This document shows, in pieces, positions 42,758-51,566 of a stretch of 64,000 nt of DNA. The notes under the pieces were generated by a model. The model searched no databases and was not told the origin of the DNA. It saw only the letters and a list, made by a program, of their open reading frames with translations. Made by a program: the position numbers and the translations under genes. Within the stretch, counting starts at the first letter, position 1. Each line of letters opens with the position of its first letter. Location of the stretch: assembly GCF_001905545.1 (NCBI RefSeq), contig NZ_LIPD01000005.1:289267-353266 (forward strand), read 5' to 3'. Source of the DNA: Streptomyces sp. CB02056 (GTDB taxonomy: Bacteria; Actinomycetota; Actinomycetes; Streptomycetales; Streptomycetaceae).

Positions 42758-44281
42758 GTGAGTGATGTGACGGATCCCGGAGGTCTCGCCCCGGCCCGGG
42801 CCGACGGGACGGTCGTCCGCCCCGAGGACACCCGGTACAGCAGCCTGACCATCGGCCACAACCAACGGTTCGTCGGCCGCCCCGACTCGGTGCGCGTGGT
42901 GCACGGCACCAAGCAGGTCGTCGCCGTCGTCGAGGAGGCGGTGCGGGCCGGGAAGCGGATCGGGGTGCGCAGCGGCGGCCACTGCTTCGAGGGCTTCACC
43001 TTCGCTCCGGAGGTCGAGACGCTGATCGACCTGTCGCTGCTGGACGAGGTCCGCCACGACCCGGAGCGCCGGGCCTTCGCGATCGGTCCGGGCGCCACGC
43101 TCGGGCACGTCTACCGCACCCTCTTCAAGGAGTGGGGCGTCACCCTGCCGGCCGGGGCCTGTATGGACGTCGCGATCGGCGGGCACCTGACGGGCGGCGG
43201 CTACGGCCACCTCTCCCGCCGGGACGGCCTGGTGGCGGACCACCTGTACGCGGTGGAGGTGGTGGTCGTCGACGAGAAGGGCAGGGCCCGCACCGTCGTC
43301 GCCACCCGCGAGGAGGGCGACCCGAACCGGGACCTGTGGTGGGCGCACGCCGGCGGCGGGGGCGGCAGCTTCGGCGTCGTCACCCGGTTCTGGCTGCGCA
43401 GCCGGGGCGTGCGCTCCGACCGGCCGGCGGACCTGCTGCCGAAGGCCCCCGGCAACGCGCGCCGGCGGACGGTGATGTACTCCTGGGACGGCATGGACGA
43501 GGCGTCGTTCGGCACACTGATCCGCAACTACGGCACCTGGTACGAGCGGAACAGCGAGCCCGGCACGCCGGCCTGCGACATCTGGGGGGTCCTCCAGCTC
43601 TTCCACCGCTCGGGGGGCATGCTCGGCCTGATCTCCGTCATCGACGACGCGCTCCCGGGCGCGTCGGAGCGACTGAACACCCATGTCGACTTCCTCACCG
43701 CCGGGGTCGGCGCCACGCCCGTGATCGACACCGACCAGGTCATCCCCTGGATGTCCCCGCAGAACTGGCCCTACGAGCCGTCCGGGAACTACAAGCACAA
43801 GGCCGGGGACCTCCGCAAGGGGTACACGGACGAGCAGATAGCGGTCATCTGGAGGTACCTGAGCAGCACCGACTACCACAACCCGGCCGCGAACCTCGGC
43901 CTCTCCGGGTTCGGCGGCCAGGTCAACGCGCTGCCCGCCGACGCCACCGCCACGGCCCAGCGGGACGCGATCGTGAAGGCCGTCTACTCCACCGGGAACT
44001 GGGAGGGGGGCTCGGGCGCCGAGCACCTCGACTGGGTCCGCTCCTTCTACCGCGACGTCTACGCCGCCACCGGCGGCGTCCCGCTCCCGGACGAGCGGAA
44101 CTCCGGGAGCTACATCAACTACCCCGACGTCGACCTGCTGGACCCGAAGCTGAACGACTCCGGGGTCTCCTGGACGACGCTGTACTACCGGGACAACTAC
44201 GCCCGGCTGCAGGCGGTCAAGAAGCGGTACGACCCCGGGAACGTCTTCCGCCACGCGATGTCGGTGGAACTCCCGTCCTAG
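42758..44281 (+). CDS. Berberine-bridge-type FAD oxidase, probably bicovalently flavinylated
   Basis: A 507-residue FAD-binding PCMH/BBE oxidase. The two flavin attachment residues are visible: His75 in RSGGHCFEG and Cys135 in PAGACMDVAIGGHLTGGGYG. The BBE C-terminal motif is NYPDVDLLDPKLN, followed by YYRDNYARLQAVKKRYDPGNVF. Relatives oxidise sugars (for example the aclacinomycin oxidase AknOx), or form C-C and C-O bonds. GTG 42758 has GGAGG six bases upstream. It lies 104 nt before the sugar dehydratase in the same direction, so it may oxidise the attached sugar or the core hydroxyls. Confidence 0.9.
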   Translation: MSDVTDPGGLAPARADGTVVRPEDTRYSSLTIGHNQRFVGRPDSVRVVHGTKQVVAVVEEAVRAGKRIGVRSGGHCFEGFTFAPEVETLIDLSLLDEVRHDPERRAFAIGPGATLGHVYRTLFKEWGVTLPAGACMDVAIGGHLTGGGYGHLSRRDGLVADHLYAVEVVVVDEKGRARTVVATREEGDPNRDLWWAHAGGGGGSFGVVTRFWLRSRGVRSDRPADLLPKAPGNARRRTVMYSWDGMDEASFGTLIRNYGTWYERNSEPGTPACDIWGVLQLFHRSGGMLGLISVIDDALPGASERLNTHVDFLTAGVGATPVIDTDQVIPWMSPQNWPYEPSGNYKHKAGDLRKGYTDEQIAVIWRYLSSTDYHNPAANLGLSGFGGQVNALPADATATAQRDAIVKAVYSTGNWEGGSGAEHLDWVRSFYRDVYAATGGVPLPDERNSGSYINYPDVDLLDPKLNDSGVSWTTLYYRDNYARLQAVKKRYDPGNVFRHAMSVELPS

Positions 44282-44385
44282 CGCGTTCCGGCCGGGCGGT
44301 TCGCGCCGCCCGGCCGGGGCCGGCCCCCCGGGGTGACCTCCGCGCCGATTCCCGTGACAGCCGATTCCCCTGAAAGGACGTGGAG

Positions 44386-45774
44386 TTGAGCACCATCGGT
44401 ACGGTTCGTGGAGGCATCGGAACCCGGCTTCCGGCCCTCACCCGGCGCCCCGTCGCGGCACCGGGCCGGGACGGTCCGGGCGCCTCGGCCGACGAGATAG
44501 CGCACTGGCTGTCCGCCCGGGTGCGGGCCGACCGCTTCCGGGTCGAGCGCATCCCGTTCGACCGGCTCCGCGGGTGGTCCTTCGCCCCGGACACCGGCGA
44601 CCTGGTGCACGACAGCGGGCGCTTCTTCTCGATCCAGGGCGTCGAGGTGGAGACGGCCGACGGCCCGGTGCCGACCTGGCGCCAGCCCATCATCGACCAG
44701 CCCGAGGTCGGCATCCTGGGGATCATCGCCAAGGACTTCGGCGGGGTGCGCCACTACCTGATGCAGGCGAAGATGGAGCCGGGCAACCCCAACATCGTCC
44801 AGCTCTCCCCCACCGTGCAGGCGACCCACAGCAACTACACCGGCGTGCACAAGGGCGCGCCGGTCGCCTACCTGGAGTACTTCCTCGATCCGTCCCGGGG
44901 GCGTCCCGTCGCGGACGTGCTGCAGTCCGAGCACGGCGACTGGTTCAACCGGAAGTTCAACCGGAACACGATCGTGCTGGTCGACGAGGAGGTGCCGGTC
45001 GCCGAGAACTTCCGCTGGCTGACCCTCGACCGGATCGCCGCGCTGCTGCACCGCGACAACCTCGTCAACATGGACGCCCGCACGGTGCTCTCCTGCCTCC
45101 CCCTCCCCGCCTCGGGAGCGAGCGGGCTGATCTCCGTGGAGCACATCGAGGGCTGGCTGGCCGCGGAGCGGGCCCGCCGCTCGCTGCGGGTGCGGCGCGT
45201 CCCGCTGCGCGACACCGGGGGCTGGGTGCGGACCGCGCACGCGATCCGCCGGGTGCCGGACCGCCACTTCCGCGTGGTCGCGGTGGCCGTCGAGGCGGGC
45301 AGCCGCGAGGTGGCCCAGTGGACGCAGCCGCTGGTCGAACCCGTACGGCTGGGGCTGAGCGCCTTCGTGCTGCGGTACTTCTCGGGCGTGCCGCACCTGC
45401 TGGCCCGGGCCGGCGTGGAGGTCGGCTTCCAGGAGATCGCGGAACTCGCGCCGACGGTGCAGTGCACCCCGGAGCACCATCGCGGCCGCCCCCGCGGGCC
45501 CCGCCACCACTTCCTGGACGTCGTCGAGACCGCCGCGCCCTCCCGCGTCCGCTACTCGGCCCTCCACTCCGAGGAGGGCGGCCGCTTCCTGAACGCGGTG
45601 AGCCGCTACGCCATCGTGGAGGCGGACGGAGCGCAGGCGCCGTCCCAACCACCGCCCGGGTACTGCTGGGTGACGCCTGGTCAGCTCTCCGCGCTGGTGA
45701 CCCGCGGCGGGCGGGTGAACGTCCAGGCCCGCACCCTGCTCTCGGCGCTGACCACGCGCGCCGTCCGACTCTGA
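44386..45774 (+). CDS. NDP-hexose 2,3-dehydratase (EvaA/TylX3-type)
   Basis: A protein of about 462 residues made of two homologous halves, as in all NDP-4-keto-6-deoxyhexose 2,3-dehydratases. First half: RVERIPFDRLRGWSFAPDTG, WRQPIIDQPEVGILGIIAKD and MEPGNPNIVQLSPTVQATHSNY. Second half: VRRVPLRDTGGWV, WTQPLVEPVRLGLSAFVLRY and ELAPTVQCTPEHH. It removes the C-2 hydroxyl to start 2-deoxygenation of a dTDP sugar. TTG 44386 has AAAGGA seven bases upstream; GTG 44380 lies too close to that site. It is the first committed gene of the deoxysugar set here. Confidence 0.92.
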   Translation: MSTIGTVRGGIGTRLPALTRRPVAAPGRDGPGASADEIAHWLSARVRADRFRVERIPFDRLRGWSFAPDTGDLVHDSGRFFSIQGVEVETADGPVPTWRQPIIDQPEVGILGIIAKDFGGVRHYLMQAKMEPGNPNIVQLSPTVQATHSNYTGVHKGAPVAYLEYFLDPSRGRPVADVLQSEHGDWFNRKFNRNTIVLVDEEVPVAENFRWLTLDRIAALLHRDNLVNMDARTVLSCLPLPASGASGLISVEHIEGWLAAERARRSLRVRRVPLRDTGGWVRTAHAIRRVPDRHFRVVAVAVEAGSREVAQWTQPLVEPVRLGLSAFVLRYFSGVPHLLARAGVEVGFQEIAELAPTVQCTPEHHRGRPRGPRHHFLDVVETAAPSRVRYSALHSEEGGRFLNAVSRYAIVEADGAQAPSQPPPGYCWVTPGQLSALVTRGGRVNVQARTLLSALTTRAVRL

Positions 45775-45901
45775 TCCCACCGGCTCCGATCCCCCCGCGA
45801 CGCCGTCCACGGGGTGCGGGACCGCCACCGCGCGACCGGCGGACCCGCCCCCGCCATGCCCCGAATTCCGCTGCCCCGTCCTTCACCAGGGAGAGCACGT
45901 C

Positions 45902-47095
45902 ATGACGGACACCACCGCAACGACCGCCGTCCCCGACCGCGCCGAGATCCTCCGCCGGGCGCGCGAGGTGGCGCCGGTCCTGAGGAACAACGCGCCCTGG
46001 GGCGACGAGAACCGGCGCCTGTCGAAGGAGACCGTCTCGGTCCTGGCGGACGCCGGCCTGCTCCGCACCCGGATCCCCAGGCGCCTCGGCGGTTTCGAGG
46101 TCGACATGCGCACCCAGGCCGAGCTCCTGGTGGAGCTGGCCCGCGCCGACGGCGCCGCGTCCTGGACGGCCGGCGTCTGGTCGATCAGCGCCTGGGTCGC
46201 CGCTCTCTTCCCGGACGAGGTGCAGGACCGGGTCCTCGCCTCCCCGGACGCCCTGGTCAGCGGCATCATCAGCCCGACGGCCACCGCCGTCCCGGTCGAC
46301 GGCGGCATCCTCGTCAACGGCTCCTGGAAGTTCAACAGCGGCGTCCAGCACAGCACCTGGGACACCAACGCGGCGGTCCTGCTCACCCCCGACGCGGCCC
46401 CCCGGCCCATCATGACGCTGATCCCGGTCTCCGACCTGGAGGTGGTCGACGACTGGCACACCGTGGGGCTGCGCGGCTCCGGCAGCGTCACCACGGTCGC
46501 GCGGGACGTCTTCGTCCCCGCGGAGCGCTACATCCCGATGGAGCCGGTCATGATCGGCGGCGGCGGGGCGGGCAGCAACGCCGGCTCGGAGATCTACCGG
46601 GCCCCGATCATGCCGACGGCCTGCGCGACGGTGAGCGCGACCGCCCTCGGCCTCGCGATCGCCGCGAAGGACGCCTTCTTCGAGCGCCTCCCCGACCGGC
46701 GGATCACCTACACCGACTACACCGACCAGCGCGAGGCGCCGCTGACCCACCTCCAGGTCGCGGAGGCCGCGGTGAAGATCGACGAGGCGGAGTTCCACTG
46801 CTACCGCCTCGCGGACCTCGTCGACGCGAAGAACGCCGCCGCCGAGCCCTGGACGCTGGAGGAGCGCGCCCTGGCCCGCCTGGAGACCGGCGCGGTCTGC
46901 GCGCGCGTCAAGGAGGCGGTGGACATCCTGGCCACCGCGAGCGGGGCGTCCTCGGTCTACCTGGACGTGCCGATCCAGCGGATCGAGCGGGACGTCCGGA
47001 CCCTCCACCTGCACGCCGTCATGCACCCGAACACCAACCTGGAACTCTACGGCCGGCTGCTGTGCGGCCAGGCGCCGAACACCCAGTACCTCTGA
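45902..47095 (+). CDS. Acyl-CoA-dehydrogenase-fold flavin monooxygenase (HpaB/ActVA-ORF5-like)
   Basis: A 397-residue member of the acyl-CoA dehydrogenase type 2 group of two-component flavin monooxygenases. It shows RIPRRLGGFEVDMRTQAELL and ELARADGAASWTAG near the N-terminus, the SWKFNSGVQHSTW flavin strand near 140, GLRGSGSVTT near 190, and a characteristic end, LHLHAVMHPNTNLELYGRLL. These enzymes use reduced flavin from a separate reductase to hydroxylate aromatics or other substrates. The reductase at 8453 is the obvious partner. It lies in the middle of the sugar genes, so N- or C-oxidation of the sugar is equally possible. Confidence 0.8.
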   Translation: MTDTTATTAVPDRAEILRRAREVAPVLRNNAPWGDENRRLSKETVSVLADAGLLRTRIPRRLGGFEVDMRTQAELLVELARADGAASWTAGVWSISAWVAALFPDEVQDRVLASPDALVSGIISPTATAVPVDGGILVNGSWKFNSGVQHSTWDTNAAVLLTPDAAPRPIMTLIPVSDLEVVDDWHTVGLRGSGSVTTVARDVFVPAERYIPMEPVMIGGGGAGSNAGSEIYRAPIMPTACATVSATALGLAIAAKDAFFERLPDRRITYTDYTDQREAPLTHLQVAEAAVKIDEAEFHCYRLADLVDAKNAAAEPWTLEERALARLETGAVCARVKEAVDILATASGASSVYLDVPIQRIERDVRTLHLHAVMHPNTNLELYGRLLCGQAPNTQYL

Positions 47096-47145
47096 ACCGC
47101 CGGTGCGAGCGCGATGACCGGCCGGAACGAAACGGGAGGCGAACT

Positions 47146-48402
47146 GTGCTGACGGAGGCCGCGAACGAGGCCGCGCGCCCGGACCTGTCCGCGCCGGTCA
47201 GCGAGGCGGGCCGCAGGCTGCTCGGCCTCGTCTCCGAGCAGGTGCCGGCGATCCGCGCCGACGCCGACGTACGGGACCGGACCGGCACCTTCCCGGTCGA
47301 GGTCTTCGAACGCTTCGCACGCGCCGGCGTGCTCGGCGGCACCGTCCCGGCGGAGCTCGGCGGGCTCGGCGTGGACCGCCTCCACGACGTCGCCCTGGCG
47401 CTCCAGGAGGTGGCCCGGGCCGACGCCTCGACGGCGCTCGCCCTGCACGTCCAGTTCAGCCGGGGCCTGACGCTGGCGTACGAGTGGCGCAACGGCAAGC
47501 CGGAGGCGGCGGCGCTCGCCGAGCGGGTGCTGCGCGCCATGGCGACCGGCGAGGCGCGGGTGTGCGGCGCCGTCAAGGACCCCCCGGGCACCGTGACGCG
47601 GCTGGAGTCGGACGGCTCCGGCGGCTGGCTGCTCTCCGGCCGCAAGACGCTGGTGAGCATGGCCCCGGTGGCCACCCACTTCTTCGCCTACGCCCTGGTC
47701 GAGGCGGACGGCCGCACCTGCCTCGCGGCGCCCCTCGTCGCCCTCGGCACCCCCGGCCTGACCGTCCTGGACACCTGGGACGGCCTCGGGATGCGCGCCT
47801 CCGGCACCTGGGACATCGCCTTCGACCGGTGCCCCGTACCGGACGCCGACGTGCTGGTGCGGGGCCCGGTCGGGGAACGCGGCGACGCCGCGCTGGCCGG
47901 GCAGACCGTCAGCTCGATCACCATGCTCGGCATCTACCTGGGCGTCGCCCGGGCCGCGCGGGACGCCGCCGTGGAGTGGCAGCGGGAGCGCCCCGGCGCG
48001 CCCGCCGCCGTCCGCACGCTCGTCGCCGAGGTCGAGGCCCGCCTGTACGCGGCGCGCGCCACCACCGCCGCGGCCCTGGCCGAGGCCGACGCGCTGACCG
48101 CCGGCGTGCCCGATCCGGCCGTGCGCGGCCCCCGGATGATGACGGCGTTCCAGTGCGCGAAGCTGACGCTCAACCGGCTCGCGCCCGACATCGTCAACGA
48201 CTGCCTCACCATCGTCGGCGGCGCCTCGTACGCCGGGAGTTCGAGCCTGGCCCGGCTCTACCGGGACGTCCGGGCCGGGTGGTTCATGCAGCCCTACACC
48301 TACCCCGACGCCGTCGACCACCTCAGTGCGCGGGCGCTGCGCATCGACCGGGACGACGACTACATGAGCACCCGCGCCGCCCGCCCCGCCGGGCGGCGCT
48401 GA
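47146..48402 (+). CDS. Acyl-CoA-dehydrogenase-fold oxidase, candidate amino-sugar N-oxygenase (nitrososynthase type)
   Basis: A 418-residue flavoprotein with the acyl-CoA dehydrogenase fold: VPAELGGLGVDRLHDVALAL near 65, GEARVCGAVKDPPG near 140, LGMRASGTWDIAFDRCPVP near 215 and FQCAKLTLNRLAPDIVNDCL near 335. KijD3, DnmZ and their relatives, which oxidise the amino group of dTDP-3-amino-3-C-methyl sugars to nitroso, have this fold. With an aminotransferase and C-methyltransferase directly downstream (19 nt to the next start), that role is the best fit. A true dehydrogenase cannot be excluded from sequence alone. GTG 47146 has GGGAGG six bases upstream. Confidence 0.72.
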   Translation: MLTEAANEAARPDLSAPVSEAGRRLLGLVSEQVPAIRADADVRDRTGTFPVEVFERFARAGVLGGTVPAELGGLGVDRLHDVALALQEVARADASTALALHVQFSRGLTLAYEWRNGKPEAAALAERVLRAMATGEARVCGAVKDPPGTVTRLESDGSGGWLLSGRKTLVSMAPVATHFFAYALVEADGRTCLAAPLVALGTPGLTVLDTWDGLGMRASGTWDIAFDRCPVPDADVLVRGPVGERGDAALAGQTVSSITMLGIYLGVARAARDAAVEWQRERPGAPAAVRTLVAEVEARLYAARATTAAALAEADALTAGVPDPAVRGPRMMTAFQCAKLTLNRLAPDIVNDCLTIVGGASYAGSSSLARLYRDVRAGWFMQPYTYPDAVDHLSARALRIDRDDDYMSTRAARPAGRR

Positions 48403-48421
48403 CCCACCGAGGAGGGCGCAG

Positions 48422-49543
48422 ATGACAACGCGGGTATGGGACTACCTTCCGGAGTACCGGAACGAACGCGAGGACCTGCTCGACGCCGTCGAGACGGTGT
48501 TCGGCTCCGGGCAGCTGGTGCTCGGCGCGAGCGTGCGCGGCTTCGAGGCGGAGTTCGCCGCCTGGCACGGGCTGGACCACTGCGTCGGGGTCGACAACGG
48601 CACCAACGCCATCGTCCTCGGGCTCGAAGCGCTCGGCGTCGGGCCGGGCGACGAGGTCGTCACGGTGTCCAACACGGCCGCCCCGACCGTGGTCGCGATC
48701 GACGCCGTGGGGGCGGTGCCCGTCTTCGTCGACGTGCGCGAGGACGACTGCCTGATGGACACCGACCTGCTCGAGGCGGCCGTCACCGACCGCACCAGGG
48801 CGATCGTCCCCGTCCACCTCTACGGCCAGTGCGTCGACATGGACGCGGTGCTCCGGGTGGCGCGCGAACACGGCCTGGCGGTCCTGGAGGACTGCGCCCA
48901 GGCGCACGGGGCACGCCACCGCGGCCGGACGGCCGGCACCATGGGCGACGCCGGCGCCTTCTCGTTCTACCCGACCAAGGTGCTGGGCGCGTACGGCGAC
49001 GGCGGGGCCGTGGTCACCCGCGACCCGGACACCGACCGCGCGCTGCGGCGGCTGCGCTACTACGGGATGGAGGAGACCTACTACGTCGTCGACACCCCCG
49101 GCCACAACAGCCGGCTGGACGAGGTGCAGGCCGAGATCCTCCGGCGCAAACTGACCCGCCTGGACGCGTACATCGAGGGCCGCCGGAGCGTGGCGCGCCG
49201 GTACGAGGAGGCGCTCTCCGACCTCGCCGCCCCCGACGGCCTGGTGCTGCCCCGGACCACGCCCGGCAACGAGCACGTCCACTACCTCTACGTGGTGCGC
49301 CACCCGCGGCGCGACCTCGTCCTGAAGGAGCTGCTCCGGCACGACATCGCCCTGAACATCAGCTACCCGTGGCCCGTCCACACCATGAAGGGGTTCCGCC
49401 ACCTCGGCGTGGGCGAGGGCGAGCTGCCCGTGACCGAGCGGCTCGCCGGCGAGATCTTCTCGCTGCCGATGTACCCCTCGCTGCCCCCGGACCTCCAGGA
49501 CCGGGTGATCGAGGCCCTGCGCGAGGTCCTGGCCGGGCTCTGA
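48422..49543 (+). CDS. PLP-dependent NDP-sugar 3-aminotransferase (DegT/DnrJ/EryC1 family)
   Basis: A 373-residue aminotransferase. The PLP lysine is Lys186 in FSFYPTKVLGAYGDGGA, with EDCAQAHGA (157-165) as the cofactor contact. The N-terminus, VWDYLPEYRNEREDLLDAVE and VFGSGQLVLGASVRGFE, is the pattern of DnrJ/EvaB-type enzymes acting at C-3 of dTDP-3-keto sugars. It would follow the 2,3-dehydratase and install the amino group. GGAGGG precedes the ATG. It starts 19 nt after the N-oxygenase candidate. C-3 rather than C-4 specificity is inferred from context and family resemblance. Confidence 0.9.
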   Translation: MTTRVWDYLPEYRNEREDLLDAVETVFGSGQLVLGASVRGFEAEFAAWHGLDHCVGVDNGTNAIVLGLEALGVGPGDEVVTVSNTAAPTVVAIDAVGAVPVFVDVREDDCLMDTDLLEAAVTDRTRAIVPVHLYGQCVDMDAVLRVAREHGLAVLEDCAQAHGARHRGRTAGTMGDAGAFSFYPTKVLGAYGDGGAVVTRDPDTDRALRRLRYYGMEETYYVVDTPGHNSRLDEVQAEILRRKLTRLDAYIEGRRSVARRYEEALSDLAAPDGLVLPRTTPGNEHVHYLYVVRHPRRDLVLKELLRHDIALNISYPWPVHTMKGFRHLGVGEGELPVTERLAGEIFSLPMYPSLPPDLQDRVIEALREVLAGL

Positions 49544-49607
49544 CCTCCCGCTCCCCCGAGCCCGCAGCCGCAGCCGTGCCGACGACGATGACGATGGAGG
49601 CCCGACG

Positions 49608-50870
49608 ATGACCGACCGGATCGACACCGCGCCGCCCGCCCCGCCCACCCCACCGCACCCGTGCCGGATCTGCGGCGCGGCGACCGAGGAGTTCCTCGAC
49701 CTCGGCCGCCAACCGCTCTCCGACGCCTTCCCGGCGCGGACGCCCGTCGCCGACGAGTTCTTCTACCGGCTCCGGGTCGCCCGCTGCACCGCCTGCACCA
49801 TGGTGCAGCTGGTCGACGAGGTGCCCAGGGAGCGGATGTTCCACGAGGACTACCCGTACTACTCGTCCGGGTCGGCCGTGATGCGCGAGCACTTCGCCCG
49901 CACCGCCGGCGAGTTCCTGGCCTCGGAACTGGCCCGCGACGGCGCCTTCGCCGTCGAGATCGGCTGCAACGACGGGGTGATGCTCCGGACCGTCGGCGAG
50001 GCCGGCGTCCGCCACCTCGGCTTCGAACCCTCCCGCAAGGTCGCCGAGGTCGCGCGCGCAGCCGGCGTGCGGGTGCGCGGCGACTTCTTCGAGGAGGCGA
50101 CCGCCGCCGACGTCCGGCGCGCGGAGGGCCCCGCCGACGTGATCTACGCGGCCAACACCATCTGTCACATCCCCTACCTGGAGTCCGTCTTCCGCGGCGT
50201 CGACGCGCTGCTCGCGCCCGACGGCGTCTTCGTCTTCGAGGACCCGTACTTCGGCGACGTCGTCGAGAAGACCTCCTTCGACCAGATCTACGACGAGCAC
50301 TTCTACCTCTTCACCGCGCGCTCCGTCCACGCGATGGCCGAACGCTTCGGCTTCGAGCTCGTCGACGTCCGCCGACTGCCGGTGCACGGCGGGGAGATCA
50401 GGTACACCCTCGCCCGGCCCGGCACCCGGCGCCCCTCGCCGGCCGTGGGCGAGCTGCTCGCCCACGAGGAGGAGCGGCGGCTCGCGGCCCCGGACACCCT
50501 GCGCGGCTTCGCCGACGCCGTGGCGGCGGTCCGGGACGACCTGCTCGCGCTGCTCACCCGGCTCCGCGACGAGGGCCGCACCGTGGTGGCCTACGGCGCG
50601 ACCGCCAAGAGCGCGACGGTCGCCAACTACTGCGGCATCGGCCCCGACCTGGTCTCCTTCGTCTGCGACACCACCCCGGCCAAGCAGGGCCGCCTGACCC
50701 CCGGAACGCACATCCCGGTGCGCCCCGCCGAGGCGTTCGCCGACCCGTACCCGGACTGTGCGCTGCTCTTCGCCTGGAACCACGCGGACGAGATCATGGC
50801 CAAGGAGACCGCGTTCCGCGAGGCCGGCGGCCGGTGGATCCGCTACGTCCCCGAGGTACGCGTCGACTGA
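49608..50870 (+). CDS. NDP-hexose C-3 methyltransferase (EvaC/TylC3-type)
   Basis: A 420-residue SAM-dependent sugar C-methyltransferase. The N-terminal zinc domain has Cys19, Cys22, Cys60 and Cys63 (CRICG and CTACT). The SAM motif is VEIGCNDGVMLRTVGEAG near 119. The C-terminal domain shows YGATAKSATVANYCGIG and PVRPAEAF-type sequence, as in EvaC, TylC3 and NovU, with YGATAKS a hallmark of the family. It adds the methyl branch at C-3 of a 4-keto sugar. It lies between the aminotransferase and the epimerase in one operon, giving the sequence of a vancosamine-type pathway. Confidence 0.92.
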   Translation: MTDRIDTAPPAPPTPPHPCRICGAATEEFLDLGRQPLSDAFPARTPVADEFFYRLRVARCTACTMVQLVDEVPRERMFHEDYPYYSSGSAVMREHFARTAGEFLASELARDGAFAVEIGCNDGVMLRTVGEAGVRHLGFEPSRKVAEVARAAGVRVRGDFFEEATAADVRRAEGPADVIYAANTICHIPYLESVFRGVDALLAPDGVFVFEDPYFGDVVEKTSFDQIYDEHFYLFTARSVHAMAERFGFELVDVRRLPVHGGEIRYTLARPGTRRPSPAVGELLAHEEERRLAAPDTLRGFADAVAAVRDDLLALLTRLRDEGRTVVAYGATAKSATVANYCGIGPDLVSFVCDTTPAKQGRLTPGTHIPVRPAEAFADPYPDCALLFAWNHADEIMAKETAFREAGGRWIRYVPEVRVD

Positions 50871-50930
50871 CCGCGGCCCACCCGGCCGGGGAACGCCCTT
50901 CCCCGGCCGGACCGCGAGGAGAGGAGTGCC

Positions 50931-51530
50931 ATGGACGTACGGGAGTTGGCGGTCGAGGGCGCGCTGGAGTTCACCCCGCGCGTCTTCCCCGACGACCGGG
51001 GGGAGTTCCTGTCCGGCTACCAGGAAGCGGACTTCCGCGCGGCCACCGGGAGGACGCTGTTCGCCGTCCGACAGGCCAGCCACAGCCGGTCGCGGAGCGG
51101 GGTGCTCCGCGGGGTGCACTACACGGCCACCCCGCCCGGCTGCGAGAAGTACGTGACGTGCCCGCGCGGGCGGGCCCTGGACGTCGTCGTCGACCTGCGG
51201 GTCGGGTCCCCGACCTTCGGGCGGTGGGACTCCGTCGAGCTCGGCCCGGACCGGTACCGCGCCGTGTACCTGCCCGTGGGCGTGGGGCACCTGTTCCTCG
51301 CGCTGGAGGACGACACCGTCGTGTCCTACCTGCTGTCACAGGAGTACGTCCCACGCAACGAGCTGGCGCTGTCGCCGTTCGACCCCGCGCTGGCCCTGCC
51401 CGTCCCCGAGGCGTCCCGGACGCTCCTCTCGGCGCGCGACCGGGACGCGCCGTCGCTCGCCGAGGCCCGCTCCGCCGGGCTGCTGCCCGACTACCGGGAG
51501 TGCCGGCGGGCCGGGTCCGGAGGGCGGTGA
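50931..51530 (+). CDS. dTDP-4-keto-6-deoxysugar 5-epimerase (RmlC/EvaD family)
   Basis: A 199-residue cupin epimerase. The catalytic His63 is in LRGVHYTATPPG, and the substrate-binding ARxDVVVDLR-like strand is RALDVVVDLRVGSPTFGRW (81-99). The candidate catalytic Tyr133 is in VVSYLLSQEY, and the SPFDP motif near 149 is typical. It inverts C-5, turning the sugar to the L series; with C-3 branched, 5-epimerisation rather than 3,5- is expected. GAGGAGAGGAG precedes the ATG. It is followed 36 nt later by a sigma factor gene on the same strand. Confidence 0.9.
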   Translation: MDVRELAVEGALEFTPRVFPDDRGEFLSGYQEADFRAATGRTLFAVRQASHSRSRSGVLRGVHYTATPPGCEKYVTCPRGRALDVVVDLRVGSPTFGRWDSVELGPDRYRAVYLPVGVGHLFLALEDDTVVSYLLSQEYVPRNELALSPFDPALALPVPEASRTLLSARDRDAPSLAEARSAGLLPDYRECRRAGSGGR

Positions 51531-51566
51531 TCGGCTAGCCTGGACCGCAACGCTGGGGAGGTCCGG

